Shown piece after piece: positions 49,810 through 61,000 of a DNA stretch of 64,000 nt. The notes beneath the pieces are model-generated. The model made no database searches, had not been told where the DNA came from, and worked only from the letters and a program-made list of their open reading frames with translations. The translations under genes were made by a program, and so were the position numbers. Within the stretch, counting starts at the first letter, position 1. Every line of letters begins with the position of its first letter. Source of the stretch: Chamaea fasciata. Lineage: Eukaryota; Chordata; Aves; Passeriformes; Sylviidae. Location of the stretch: NCBI GenBank assembly GCA_029207755.1, contig JARCOQ010000003.1, forward strand, positions 41,498,144 through 41,562,143, given 5' to 3'.

Positions 49810-51594
49810 ATGGATAGAGATATGGAGGAAAGGATGGATAAGGAAGTACTGTTTCTGCAATTAAGCTATATTTCAATTGTTTTTTCATTTATCTGCACCC
49901 CAATACTAAAGATGTGCCTTCCAACTTTTTGTCTCTTTGGATGGAAAACCTGCTGCAGCTACAGAAACAGCAGCCTCCACCCATTGTCTTTCATTTTCCA
50001 GAACTTTCAGGTGTGCACCTCCAGTGAACCTTAATGAAGGCTTAATGTTCAGGCTTACTTCTGATGCCACTGAAGGAAGAACAGATTTTCTATGTAGCAA
50101 CCAACTTTGAGTAAAGCTGTCAGATCTGCCTGTCAGATTCACATAAGAGTTCCTTGAATCCATTTGCCAAACAGATATAAATAGTACTTAGGAGACATAT
50201 CTCACTTTGAAAAGACTTCATAATAACAGAAGTATGTGCTAGGAAAATGGGTATTTCAGGAAAATCTGGTTCCCAAGTCACACACTGTGTCCCCAGATGT
50301 AATCAACAATATATCTCAGATTGAACATCCTGTAAGGAGTAAAGCTTAAAGATTAAAATGCATAGATCTCACGTTTTTGGTGTTGCTTCCTATGACAAGA
50401 TGCTGTAAACAGGAGATTTTAGTTTCTAACACAAAGTGTCGTTCTGGCATAGTAATCTGGCATCATGACAAAGCGTAATGAATGTTACTGCCTGGTTAAT
50501 ACCTTTTTTGCAGTGGTATTTTTATGATTTTCTACATTCTTCTTCAGTGGGAGCTTGGCATCTGGGACACCTCTAATGTGGTATAACATAACCACTGATA
50601 GCTAGTGAAAGCCTCCATAGAAGGCGTGACACTTGGGGTTGCTCCAGCATGTTCCTCAGCAATATGGGGAAGGCTGCGGCTGACTTGATGACAAAACGGC
50701 GGGAGCAGTGGCTGATTGCACAAAGCCTGGGGAGCAAACTCAGCTTTCCTTGGCAATCTGCTCTCAGCTCCTTGGGCACACAGCGCTGCATGCTCCTCGG
50801 GAAGAATCAGCGCAGGGGCATTAGGGTAACCCCTCACACGCTACTTGCAGGATTAGAGGAGAGATGTGATGACAGCTAGAGACGGGATGGATATTTTTAG
50901 CAAGCTATACAGTCAACATGTTTCACTTCTAGCCTTACTCACAAATTGTTTGTGAGGATTTTTTGGCTTTTATGATTGTGCCTGTTACCAAAGTCATTCA
51001 GTCGCTGCTCCAAGTGCATTCTGGTCAATACGTGACTGGAAACTATAGTCTGAGCATGTACAGGCTGTTTGTTTCTCACAACTGCTGGAGAGGCTGATTA
51101 CCAGAGCCACATTATATTGTTCCCAGACTAGAAGACTTCAGCAACTGTCCAGTGGGGTGCCCATGGGTCAAACACAGGAGGTAAGAATAAGCAGTGATGC
51201 TAAGAGGAATTAGCCATTCAAACCCTGAAAAACTAAGCAATTGTCTTAGAGCCTGATTTGAAATTAACCTTCCATCTTCACATTCATGCTCAGAGTTTCT
51301 GCTTGTGCTGTCCCAATTGCAAAATGCTCTGCTTCATCTTGCGTGTCCCCACCGATGCCTCCACTTGTCCTCACCAGGCATTCTGTCTCACAGCTTGGCA
51401 AGGGAGCCCCAAACTGGTCCCTCTCCCCTCCGAGGATGGGTGGAGACTCCAAACCCAGCAAAAAGACCATTTGCTCCTTCAAGTGAGCAGGGACCCACTG
51501 CTGCCCTAAACCATTGTTCCTCATGCCTACAGTTAGCCGGCTTCTCCTAACCTACATCTCTCTTAATGCACACTAAATCAATACCCTCCCTCTA
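49810..51594. other. Non-coding stretch with a short hairpin
   Basis: No gene recognised. CTCACAAA-TTG-TTTGTGAG at 50938-50956 is a perfect 8-bp stem with a 3-base loop. The surrounding 50890-51120 is unique and has an enhancer-like texture, without stronger evidence. Confidence 0.35.
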
Positions 51595-51760
51595 TTAACC
51601 TTAGGTATCTGAGGGCTCCTATTATGATTTCCCTTCAGATTTGCCTTTTCCAAACCTTTTCAATTTCCTGCAGCCTGTCCTCATAGGTTGTATTTGCTTG
51701 CCCTTATCATTCCTGCTTCTCTCCTAAGGACTTCTTCTACTTTGGATACGTATTTTTTTC
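51595..51760 (-). mobile_element. Ancient CR1/L3-like LINE fragment
   Basis: TATCTGAGGGCTCCTATTAT, then CAGCCTGTCCTCATAGG, a TTGCCCTTATCATTCCTGCT block and a CTTCTACTTTGGAT-type ending follow the same order as the inverted 3' region of old CR1/L3-type LINEs. The order there is 'ctcagtcttctcttctcc', then 'cagcctctcctcatagg', then 'ccctttgatcatttttgttgc', then 'ctctccaatttgtc'. Divergence is much higher than in the other CR1 copies, which suggests great age. The alignment was made by eye. Confidence 0.5.
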
Positions 51761-52639
51761 AAAGCAGAGTTTCATCATCTTTCTCATTTTCTTCTTCAAA
51801 AACCAGTTCTGTCCTCCCATGACCCAGATCACAACAGCCACAGCACAAGGTGTTAGTGGAAAGAGAGGAGAGGCTACAATCTGCTGCAATAAATCTGCCC
51901 TGAATGCACTATATGTATAAAATTGCATTTACTTTATGTGTTTCATTTTCCAGGATTTGTTATGCCCCTAAGCAGCTTCTCATTTATTCCTGTGTGTGAT
52001 AAATATAACCCAAAATAATTTTTAATACATTGACATAAAACACTGAAAATCAATTAGTAGAACTACACAACTAAAGTCCGTCTTTTAAAGGACTCCTTTT
52101 CCTTTTTAATAAGCATGCTTGCATGTTTTTGCACCTCTGATTATTGTGGACAACTGGCACTGAATTCATAGATCTGGTGTATGAACAACTTCAGTGCAAA
52201 ACCCCAATATTTTTCTGCTGTGTTTGCCCCTGGGGGAAAAAAAAAAATTGATACAAAAATCTTAAAATACCAATCATCGCAAAATTCTACCTACAAAAAA
52301 AGGGCAGAAACAGGCTCTTGCTCATTCATTTTGTTTTCATTCTTCCCTCTGCCCTCCTCTTGAACTTTACATGACTTTTTTTTCCCCTCCACTGTTGTCA
52401 GCGATGGGAAATTTCTAATCCAACATACAGGATTCATCCCTATTTGAAAATGAAAAGGAAACACATTTGCACTGAGATACACTGAGGGGCATTTGTTAAA
52501 GCCAAGGCAGAGTGGCAAAGTTCATCTCCCAGCAGCAAGACTTGTGGCGAGAGGTAACTGCATTTGCCCCTTTTCTCCCAACGTCTCATTACAGCTGAGC
52601 AGGTCAGACCTGTCAAACATTGCCACATTGGATGGTGCT
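51761..52639. other. Non-coding stretch, nothing recognised
   Basis: Unique AT-rich DNA with A-runs near 52237 and 52297 and a T-run near 52377. No gene or repeat family recognised. Confidence 0.4.
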
Positions 52640-52712
52640 GGGGGGGGGGGGGGGGGGGAAGAAAAAAAAAAACACCCCCAAAAAAAAAAAAAAAAACACC
52701 ACGAAAAAAAAC
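52640..52712 (+). repeat. G19 homopolymer followed by A-rich tract
   Basis: Nineteen consecutive G (52640-52658) run into A-rich sequence interrupted by a few CACCCCC and CACCACG words. Open frames across it are homopolymer artefacts. Length accuracy here is doubtful because such runs are prone to sequencing error. Confidence 0.9.
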
Positions 52713-53280
52713 CCAACCACCCTGTACTTGGATGCAAGGGCTGTGCATCCCTTGTGCTTTGTCTGGTGCAACCCTTTCACAGAAGCACAGACATTGTGAA
52801 ACGGGGTCAGGAAGGTAGCAAGCCAGCTGCTTGACATCCTTTCGACCGACTCCCGTGACCGAGGAAAGAGCAGTGGCTTCAAGAACCTTGCAAATACAAG
52901 ATGAGCACCTCTCCCGGGAAAATCCAAGCACGAGCCTGATTTTGGTCTTGCTGCAGGTTGGGGTTTAGGGTGCTTGTTTGTTTCAGTGTCACCTTGTGGT
53001 TTCAGCAGGCCCGCTGCCATTTTCATGCAGGATGAAGGAGAGTAACCCAAGCCCACTCCCCTCCTTCAGAGCCAGCAAGCCCGAGCCTCAGCTGATATTC
53101 ATGAGCCCAGTGCCACTGATCCGGCGGCACAGCGTGGCGCGGCACATGGCCTCCCCCCAGCTGGCTGTCTGGGCCAAACTTTGCCTGGAGCCCAGCAGCT
53201 TTCAGCCCAGGGTAACTCCACCAGAGTTGGGAGCTTTATGCTGGTCTAACAAAGAAAGGAGACAGCCTAGCCAGGCCTTA
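52713..53280. other. GC-moderate non-coding stretch
   Basis: Frames run on both strands (for example 103 codons plus at 52978-53289), helped by locally higher GC around 53070-53170. No recognisable protein or splice-bounded exon. Confidence 0.35.
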
Positions 53281-53450
53281 ATGAGCTGATGCTGATCATG
53301 TAACTGTCTTATTGAATTTGCATTTCATTAGGAGACTTCATTTGAACCACAGCTGTGAATATTTGAGGGCCTGATTGTGTCTATGGATACTAATTTGTTC
53401 AAGGAAGACAAGGAGGATGCTGAGCTGCAACCCTGACCCTTTTCATATTG
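53281..53450. promoter_or_regulatory. Candidate regulatory element with POU octamer
   Basis: It contains ATTTGCAT, the reverse of the POU octamer, at 53316-53323. CATTTCATTAGG follows directly, and then TGAACCACAGCTGTGAATAT with an E-box-type CAGCTG. ATTTGCAT beside an ATTA core recalls paired POU/homeodomain sites of neural enhancers. This is inference only, without conservation data. Confidence 0.25.
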
Positions 53451-55140
53451 ATCAGACAAGATAGATCCTCCTTAAAACCAATGTCAGAGCTGTACCAAAA
53501 CCGTGCCCAGGTCCATGTACCCTGGTTGTTATTAAGCTGCCTAAATGCCTCTTCCAGAAACTCAACCCTAGGAAAGGGACAAGAAAGTTGGACCCACTTG
53601 AGCCTTTGCCTGATAAAAATTTCATTTTCCTGTACCGTAGCTTAGTGAAGATGATGAAACCCATGAGATGAGAATACACCATCAAGGGAAAACATCCCTC
53701 CACCAGAAGGAAATGCCATCATTCAAATACTGACTTGGTATTTGAGGCTTCATGATTATCCCTGTAGCCATGTAAATCAGATTACCATACCATAATGTTC
53801 TACTGGAATCCCACATCACTTAATGATGGAAAGACTGCAGACAGCAGGAACGAAACAGTTAAAAAGCCAAGACTTGTGATAAGCAGATGGCAATTATTGC
53901 TGCTTACTGGTAAAACCTGTTTGTATTAAAAATATGTTTCCATTGGAACCTGCCAATTAAAAGACTGAACTGTGTTTCATTCACATACAAGTGGCTGTGA
54001 GCTCACACGCACACCTGGCACTCCCAGCTCCAAATTCCACCTAGAGGCTGGATGAAAATATACCCGTTGGCCATGTTCTATTCATGTCTGTGGGGTTTGG
54101 GTTATTTTATGAGCTGTCAGAAGTAAGATTATTTTCACCTTATTATCAGCAGAAACAGGAAGCTGCTGGTAAATACAGCTATTTTTCAGGGAATTATCTA
54201 ATGGAGGAGTAGACCTTTATTGATGAAGCTCCTTGAAGCCCAGCCAGGCCTGAAAGGTGGATGGTACATTGCCAAGATTTTTTTCTCAAGATAGCCTAAG
54301 CAAGATTATTTGTCTGGGAATTGCCCTAAGTAAACATGCTAATAGGATGGAAAAAGTTAGCCCCTTTGCCTTCTTAGCCAACCAGCCATTTCCCTTCTGC
54401 TGAGGGGAGTGACTGCTGGCACTAAAGGGCTTCCTGCATGTAACTGGTCAGTCTTCTGCTGAAGTCCCAGGAGCCTTTTTCTGTTAACAGAGAAGCCAAA
54501 TTTCCTTCACGGATGCTGCCTTACTCCAAGCATTGCCTCTGTCACTCAGGGGCTGTAAGTGGATCTGGACAATCCCCCAGAGGACTCCAATGTTTATAAA
54601 CTAATAAAGGATCTGATGGTGCCAGTCTGAAAGCCAGACATGGCTGCTGCTGATACAGGAGAGTTTTCTGCCCCTTCTCACTTTTCATACCTCGACATTC
54701 AGAAGGATTCAGGAAATGGCCTGGTACTCACACTTTTTACACGCCATTTGTGACCATTTCATAGGATTGAGTAAGGCCATGCCAACACACATCACAAGCT
54801 GTGATTATAAACAGGACTTGTATAAAGAAATGATGCCCCTTGCATTGTCATCAAGCACAGGGTTACTATTCAGGTGAATGCTGCTACCTGGCAAAAGAAA
54901 AGCATTGGCTTCAACTAGCTCAGCTGACCAAGTGTCACAGCTCTCAACATATCTGGACAACCTCAGTCTGAAAGCTCTTGCTTTCAGATGTACTGAAATG
55001 TACTTTCCAAGGATATTTCCAGTCCCACCTGGTATTGCTGAAATCAGTGATGGTGCAAGGACAGCATTTAATATAGCTTCTCAGTGCTTCCATCTCTGCT
55101 TCCTTAGCTGAAATCAGAAAATGCAGAGACCCATTTAAAC
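53451..55140. other. Non-coding stretch, possible regulatory sequence
   Basis: No gene recognised. 53870-54010 and 54100-54360 are unique AT-rich stretches with mixed motifs (GGCAATTATTGCTGC, TTATTATCAGCAGAAACAGG). They may be regulatory, but nothing decisive is visible. Confidence 0.35.
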
Positions 55141-55215
55141 AAGGGGAAAAAAACCAAACACAACACAAACCCCAAAAAACAAAGAAAGAAAGAAACAAAA
55201 AAATAAACCAATAAA
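55141..55215 (+). repeat. A-rich low-complexity tract
   Basis: About 75 bases of A-rich sequence with scattered C and G, including three AAAG-type units. It is not a clean microsatellite. Confidence 0.8.
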
Positions 55216-55479
55216 CCCGTTCCAGCAGTGCTGAAATGTTCAGTTCAGGCCTGATCAGAGACTTGGCAGAAGCTCGGGAGTAGCTTTTGCTTTGTTTGAA
55301 CCAATCCCAAAATCCACTACTGAGTGTTGCTTTCTGGTATCTGCACATTCTCTGAGATGGGCAAACAGGGAGGGGGAGAAGAGGTGTCTCCGGGTGTTTT
55401 CCACCTATCCTGTTGTTTCTTACAGGGGATTTTCAGCTTTCTCCATTTGGTGTTTGCAGGAAGGGGCAGGGAGTCTCCC

Positions 55480-56110
55480 AGAAGACCCTGGCAGAGCTCC
55501 CCTGTGACTCCCCGGGACACCCAGGCCTCTTCAGAGGCAATGCCGGTGCCGTTCTCCACTGGGATCTGCAGGGGAGGCTAAAGTAGCACGACTGGCCGCA
55601 GAGGTGCACCGGCCTAGAAAGTTCCCAGATCCCCCATCACGGCCCAACCAACCAAATAAATAAATAAACGGTGGCACACATCAGCTCCCTGCCCCTTCCT
55701 CCTCCAGGTCAGAAAGATGTCACCGCTGCTCAGGCCTGCTGCCACCAGAGGCTTGCAGAGCAGACTGCTCTTCTGTCCGCTCCTCGGCCAGTGCTGGCGC
55801 TGGCAGCCCTGCTGTCACTTTGTGCCTCTCTCTTTGCAGTCCATACCCATCCCGGACAAGACCCGCTCCTGGGGCCTGCCCTGTGGCCAGGCTCGTCCTC
55901 GGCAGTTTCTGGAGGAACATCTGGATTTCTGGAGGCGCAGAGGTGCTGCCTCAGCTTCCAGAGGAGCGGAGAGCTGGGATGGCCACGCCTGAGGACACTC
56001 TTGCCCACAGGGCACCTGGCTTGCCCTGCACAGCCCCTCTCCACCACTCCACGCAAGGAAACCCCCTGGACTCCCCAGGGCTTCCCTGCAGCCCCTCAGA
56101 CCAGATAACC
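55480..56110. other. GC-rich patch without identified gene
   Basis: The interval is clearly richer in G+C than most of the window. Stops are therefore rare, and overlapping frames of up to 145 codons appear on both strands. Their translations show no domain, and no frame is favoured. It may be the shoulder of the nearby CpG island or an undetected non-coding transcript. Confidence 0.4.
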
Positions 56111-56524
56111 AGCAGTTCCCAAAGGGGGTTTTAACCTCCTTCTGCCGTGTTTACAGTCACTTATTCAGCTCTGCGCAAACATGTTTTTCTTCAGCATGGC
56201 AGGAGGGTTTTGTTGGGTGTTTCTGTTTTTATTTTCCTCCCCTCTTGCCCCTTTGGAGGCAGTAAGGTGCACAAACACATTGGTGGCTGAGAGCAGAACT
56301 CGAGCTGCCCTTAAATAATAAAATAAAACTTAAAAAAGAAGAAGGGGAAAGAAAACCCACCCCGTGCTACCAGGGGCCCCGTTGGTTAAAGGCTACGGCG
56401 CAGTCACTCTGAAGTGAGGGTTTAATGAAGTAGCCTGTGAGAGAATGGAGGGGATGGTCCCCGCTGCACAGATGGCTCTTTGTCACCGCTGACACCTGCC
56501 ATCTGCTTGTTTGTCTAAATGATG

Positions 56525-56710
56525 TCGGAGGGGCATCGCGAGCCTCCAATCTGCTGCGCCGCCTCCACCAGCTCGGGCTGACCCCCTGACCCGCGTGTCA
56601 GACGGGTCCGGAGAGTTTGTTCTTTCCGCTCAGTGGGCCCGGCCCGGCCTCTTCCCCGCCGGCAGCCCCGCAGCTGCCCCCGGCCGCACGCCCGCCCCAC
56701 CGCCCGCCAG
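56525..56710. promoter_or_regulatory. Compact CpG island
   Basis: Twenty-two CpG dinucleotides occur in about 186 bp, in a window that is otherwise CpG-poor, with very high G+C (GGCCCGGCCCGGCC, CCCCGGCCGCACGCCCGCC). Such islands usually mark an unmethylated promoter or a developmental regulatory element. There is no TATA box or recognised first exon, so direction and target are unknown. The arginine-rich frames across it are by-products of composition. Confidence 0.65.
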
Positions 56711-56970
56711 CCCCTAAATCTCCTCTTCTTCATGCATATGAAAGGGGGAGGACATGGAGAGATTAACCTCCCAGGGCATGAAAGGGGTACAAAAGTTTAC
56801 ACCGCCGGGCAGCCATTTAGACCTCTTGGGGGGGGGCGGGATGCACTCGCACTCCTGGGCTTTTTACCGTCATCTCCGCTCGATGCTCAGACTCCTTCTG
56901 AGGTAATTAAGTGGCCAAATTACCCCAGATGTAACACCACTGATATCAGGAGGGGCAATTAAGATATTTA
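56711..56970. promoter_or_regulatory. Candidate element adjoining the CpG island
   Basis: It carries a POU-like ATGCATAT (56732-56739), a G9 run (56828-56836), TAATTA at 56904-56909 and further AATTA cores in CCAAATTACCCC and GGCAATTAAG. The transition from CpG island to motif-dense AT-rich DNA resembles promoter or enhancer architecture. Inference only. Confidence 0.3.
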
Positions 56971-57398
56971 GAGAATACCGCTTTTTTCTATTTCTCTGCC
57001 ATGAAGGCAGACTGGTGCCTTAACATCAGCTATGAAATTTAGAAGTCTCCAAAAACATCTGGTTTAAAGGCAGAAGAAGGAGATGGGATCCACTTTCCCC
57101 GACAGTGGTCACCAGAAGACTTTTGAAATCACACTTGGAAAAAGGATATATTACTGCAAATGCATTTAGATAGCATTTTTTGTCAACTTCTCACTGTAGA
57201 AAAAGAATATCTTCTTAATACATGAAAAAGGGTTTCTCAGTGTATGAAAAGTGACTGACAGCTACCAAGAGGGTCATAGCTTTGAAATAAACTTGTTGGA
57301 ACAATAAGTGTGTCCAAAGAATCTAACACTTAATTTAAAAACAACATTAATGTCTATAACAGCCTAAAAATTCTTGACGGATTGGAAACCCACTTCCC

Positions 57399-57448
57399 TT
57401 TTTTTTTTCTTTTTTTTTTTTTTTCTTTTTTTTTCTTTTTTTCTTTCT
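57399..57448 (+). repeat. T-rich homopolymer tract
   Basis: Fifty bases of T interrupted by single C residues. It could be the poly(A) tail scar of a minus-strand retrocopy, but no retrocopy sequence is recognisable next to it. Confidence 0.85.
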
Positions 57449-57629
57449 CACTCTAAGCCCACGGAAACTCTATACTTTGGATATGACTTCAGGTTATTTG
57501 TGTTACCTCAAAACACTCAGGGTGAATGTCTAAAAGGAGCCTCCTTCCCAGTACAACCAACAAGCCCATCTCTAGGATGCCTCAATAGAGACTGAAGCTT
57601 GTTCATAGCACCACATAAATTGTGCTTGA

Positions 57630-58070
57630 CGTTATCAGTGATGTCAGTGTACATGGAAGGTGTATAATGGATATTAATTATGACTGTTATCACTTATGAC
57701 TTGTGTAGTGCAGCCAGGTATGCCTGAATACTTGCAAACACAGCGGCTTTTACACGTGGCAACTCATGAAATGGAAAATGGTCACTCTGCACAGCTCTAA
57801 TGAGGGCAAGGGTGATTTAAGCTAGCAGAAACAATCATAATTACTGTAGGTTCAAAGTGATTTTGAAGGAGAGGAAGTTAGAACGGGGTTGGGATTGATC
57901 TACTTTCATGCTTTACTCGGCCCATTGTTTTTAATGCCTCATTTTGAACTATAAACAAACGGCTTCAGGTGATTTGCACAATTTTCTGCAGATAATTCCT
58001 GATTTTGTTCTGGACAATGGTGGAAAGTGTGCACTGTGCAAAAATAAATACCAGAAGAAATTATGACAAC
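57630..58070. promoter_or_regulatory. Candidate enhancer, motif-dense unique DNA
   Basis: Long unique stretch with ATATTAATTATGAC, ACAATCATAATTACTG, TTTTTAATGCC, a forkhead-like TATAAACAAACG and CAGGTG E-box sequence. No simple repeats and no coding frame. Of all the AT-rich blocks it looks most like a vertebrate conserved non-coding element, but conservation cannot be judged from one sequence. Confidence 0.3.
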
Positions 58071-61000
58071 AGCCCCCACCCTCTTTAGTCTGTCCAAAAA
58101 AAGTCCAAATTAAGTCCTGGATTCAAAGACGTGGCAGAGCACAGATGAGAGGAAAGGGCTCCAAGGTTTGCAGAGGACCACAGGCTTACAGGGAAGCTGG
58201 TGCGGATGCCTAGCCCAAACAACACAGCTTGGATGCTGAAGACCTTCCCTTCTGCAGAAGGGCTGGCTCTGGACTGGTGTCCTGGATCACAGGCAGAGGG
58301 GACCACCAACCTTCTCACTCCTACAGGTCTCTGCCAGCAGGGTTGCCTCGGCCTCCAGCTCACACGGTCTGTTCTCCACTGCAGCCCCTTGGCCACCAGC
58401 ACCTGGGCTGAGACCAAGCACAGCAGGAGTAAAAGAAAGGCAAAACCCAGGGACTCTTGGAGAGACACAGAAAGGCCCACAGGCTATGTTCTCAGCCTGG
58501 GAAGCCTTTTTTTTCCCTCTCCTTCATGACAGTGCAGTTTCTGAGCCCACAACAAAGGACCTCTACTATTAATATTGCTGACAGAGAGGAAATCAGAGGC
58601 AGCCATATCCCCACACATCCATCCAGGAAACAATTCACGGCCTCAGATCCCTCTTTTTTTCAATAATACTGGATCATAATTTGGGGTGATATAGAGGAAA
58701 AATAAAGGGAGATAAAAAGTCCCCAAAAACCACCCAGCCTTTTCCAAAATCTAACAAACAGATAAAAGGTGAAATCTTAGCATTGCTGATTTCTGTGTGT
58801 TGTGCTTATTAGTTCAGCATGGAAAGGCTTTTATCCCTCCTGCATCATTATAAAAGATTTTTTTTTTTACCTGAGGTGGTTTTGGTTAATTAGTATGTGT
58901 AAAAATGTCTCTGTGGAAGCCATTCCTGACCCAGGTGTTAAGTGTCTAAGATCTGCCCAGCTGCTTCATGATGGGTACCTTTCTTCCTTCAAACACCCTG
59001 CTAACTCTGTGACCCTCAGCCAACACCACGCTCAGCAGCAGAGCCAACACATCATATTTGTCTTGGCAAAGTGAGCCAGTCTGCATTAAAATGAGGGTCA
59101 GTGGAAAACAAAAAGAACCAACAAAAGTCCCTTCCTTTATTTTTGTCTGAAAGATAAAATCTGCATGTTTTGATGCTTTCTGCCAGCCCACCAACTCCAG
59201 AAAGCACCTAGACATCCCCACAACAGGGTGGTGAGAAGCTTCAGGAACATTTCCTTCAGAAGCTATGACAATAATAAGCTTTCAGTACCCAACAATTTCT
59301 ACCCAACATGATTCTATTTTGATGAGGTGAATGACAGGCAATTCCCATAAATTCCGCCCTACCAGAAGCTAAATTTCTTCTGAAAATGGTTTTATTTTTT
59401 TCCTCGATTGTGGTTAGCAGAGCTGGATGTAGATTTGTATGTATAAGGTTTCTTTTTCTAGACTGTAAATGGGATTTTTTCACTGAATCCTTTCCTTCTG
59501 GAGCGCAGCCTTTTTGTATCAATCCGAATAACATCCCTTGACCATGGTCAGCTCAGTCAGTCCTGTGAGCAAACGCATCAACTCTCGACAGGAAAACAAA
59601 ATATTGACACAAACCTGTGTTTCTCTCAAGGCCGCCATGGATGGACAAGTATTATGGCCCTTGATCACTCTGCATTTCAGCATGCAAGAAACCAAAACAC
59701 AAATACTTTAGTAGGGTGAGGAGACTATTCTGCATACATTTTTAAATCAATGCAAATGCCTAATCAGTTAAGCAAGCTTGCACTCTACTGTGGACATCAC
59801 CTCAAAATATATCCCTGCAGGCAGCCATACATACTACTGTGCCCTTTTGCTCATGTGAAGCAACACTGTCTCTGGCAAGACAGAGAGCTCCCCTCTGGCA
59901 AATTTCTTCATGTGACAGAGGTTTTATGTGTTTTCTGAAAGCAGCTATGGCAAACAGTCAATTCAGCTAAACAGTCTTGGCCACAGTACATCTGTGCTTA
60001 GTTTTGGCTTAGCAGAGCAGAATAGAATAACGCATGTACTTCTCTGTCCCACTCCTAACCTAAGATGGTGAGAAAAACAGCTGAATTACAGAAGTACCTT
60101 CTGTACAGAAGTGTCCTGTGACAGTGCAAAATCTGCATGACTGGGTATTCCAGCCAAAATGAACTCACAGACCCACATGATTTCCTCATGAGATGACTTT
60201 GTGGGGAGGGTTTTTTGGCTTAGTTCTTGTTGCTGTTGTTTTGTTGGCTCCTCAGATCGATACATTTACTGATCTCACTTCAGACATTTTTATAATCAAA
60301 AATATGAGAATAAACAGAAGTGAGAAAATTTCATACAGGTCTCTCCCATATTTATAATCAGGGCTTTCTCCTCTGACCCTTCTTGTCCTGCTCCAGGAAG
60401 AGGCACCTGTACCCCATGAAACAGCAGCACCATGCAGCCAGTGTCACTGCCACCACTGCTGACAGCAGTAATGGGGACATTTCTTTAGCTGTCTCAATGT
60501 CTTAAGAGCTCAGACTATATTTTCCAATGGGATTTAAAGGTCATCAGCATCACTTTTTGTAGGCATATATCACTTGCTCCATACTGCACCATGATCAAAA
60601 ACTGCATGCCTGTATTAACGTGGGCTTTAACCAGGTTAGGCAGCCCAGGTCCTTAGGCCAGGCTCTGCTGCCCTTCAGGACAATCACACAAAATGCCACA
60701 GACATGTACCCAGCAGGGCCTCTGGACCTCTGCATAGTGGTGACTCTTGCCAAGAAGAGCAAAACAGCAGTCCCCAAGGCAGCATGGCTAGTCAGTCAGG
60801 GCTTCAAGACATGGCAGAAACGGTGCTACAGGGCACTCTGCCCCAGCTGCTCAGCCTTGTCATACAGGTCCCAGTGCCCATGGAGCCATCCCTGATGTCT
60901 GCAGCACTGCAAAGCCATGATCAAGGCTAAAAACTCGCAAAGAGTTCACTAAATGCTTGCAGTGTCTTTCAATACTTCTGTTAGCTCCTTTGACATCCGT

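Noticed and set aside
49551..49888. Open frames of GREGG and PPSL repeats
   Set aside because: Artefacts of the (GGGA)38 array.
57399..57448. T-tract as the tail of a processed pseudogene
   Set aside because: No gene-like sequence or target duplication could be found beside it.
58085..58480. 131-codon minus frame starting with a hydrophobic, signal-peptide-like stretch
   Set aside because: The hydrophobic start is suggestive, but the rest has no domain or cysteine pattern, antisense frames overlap, and no promoter or splice context supports it.
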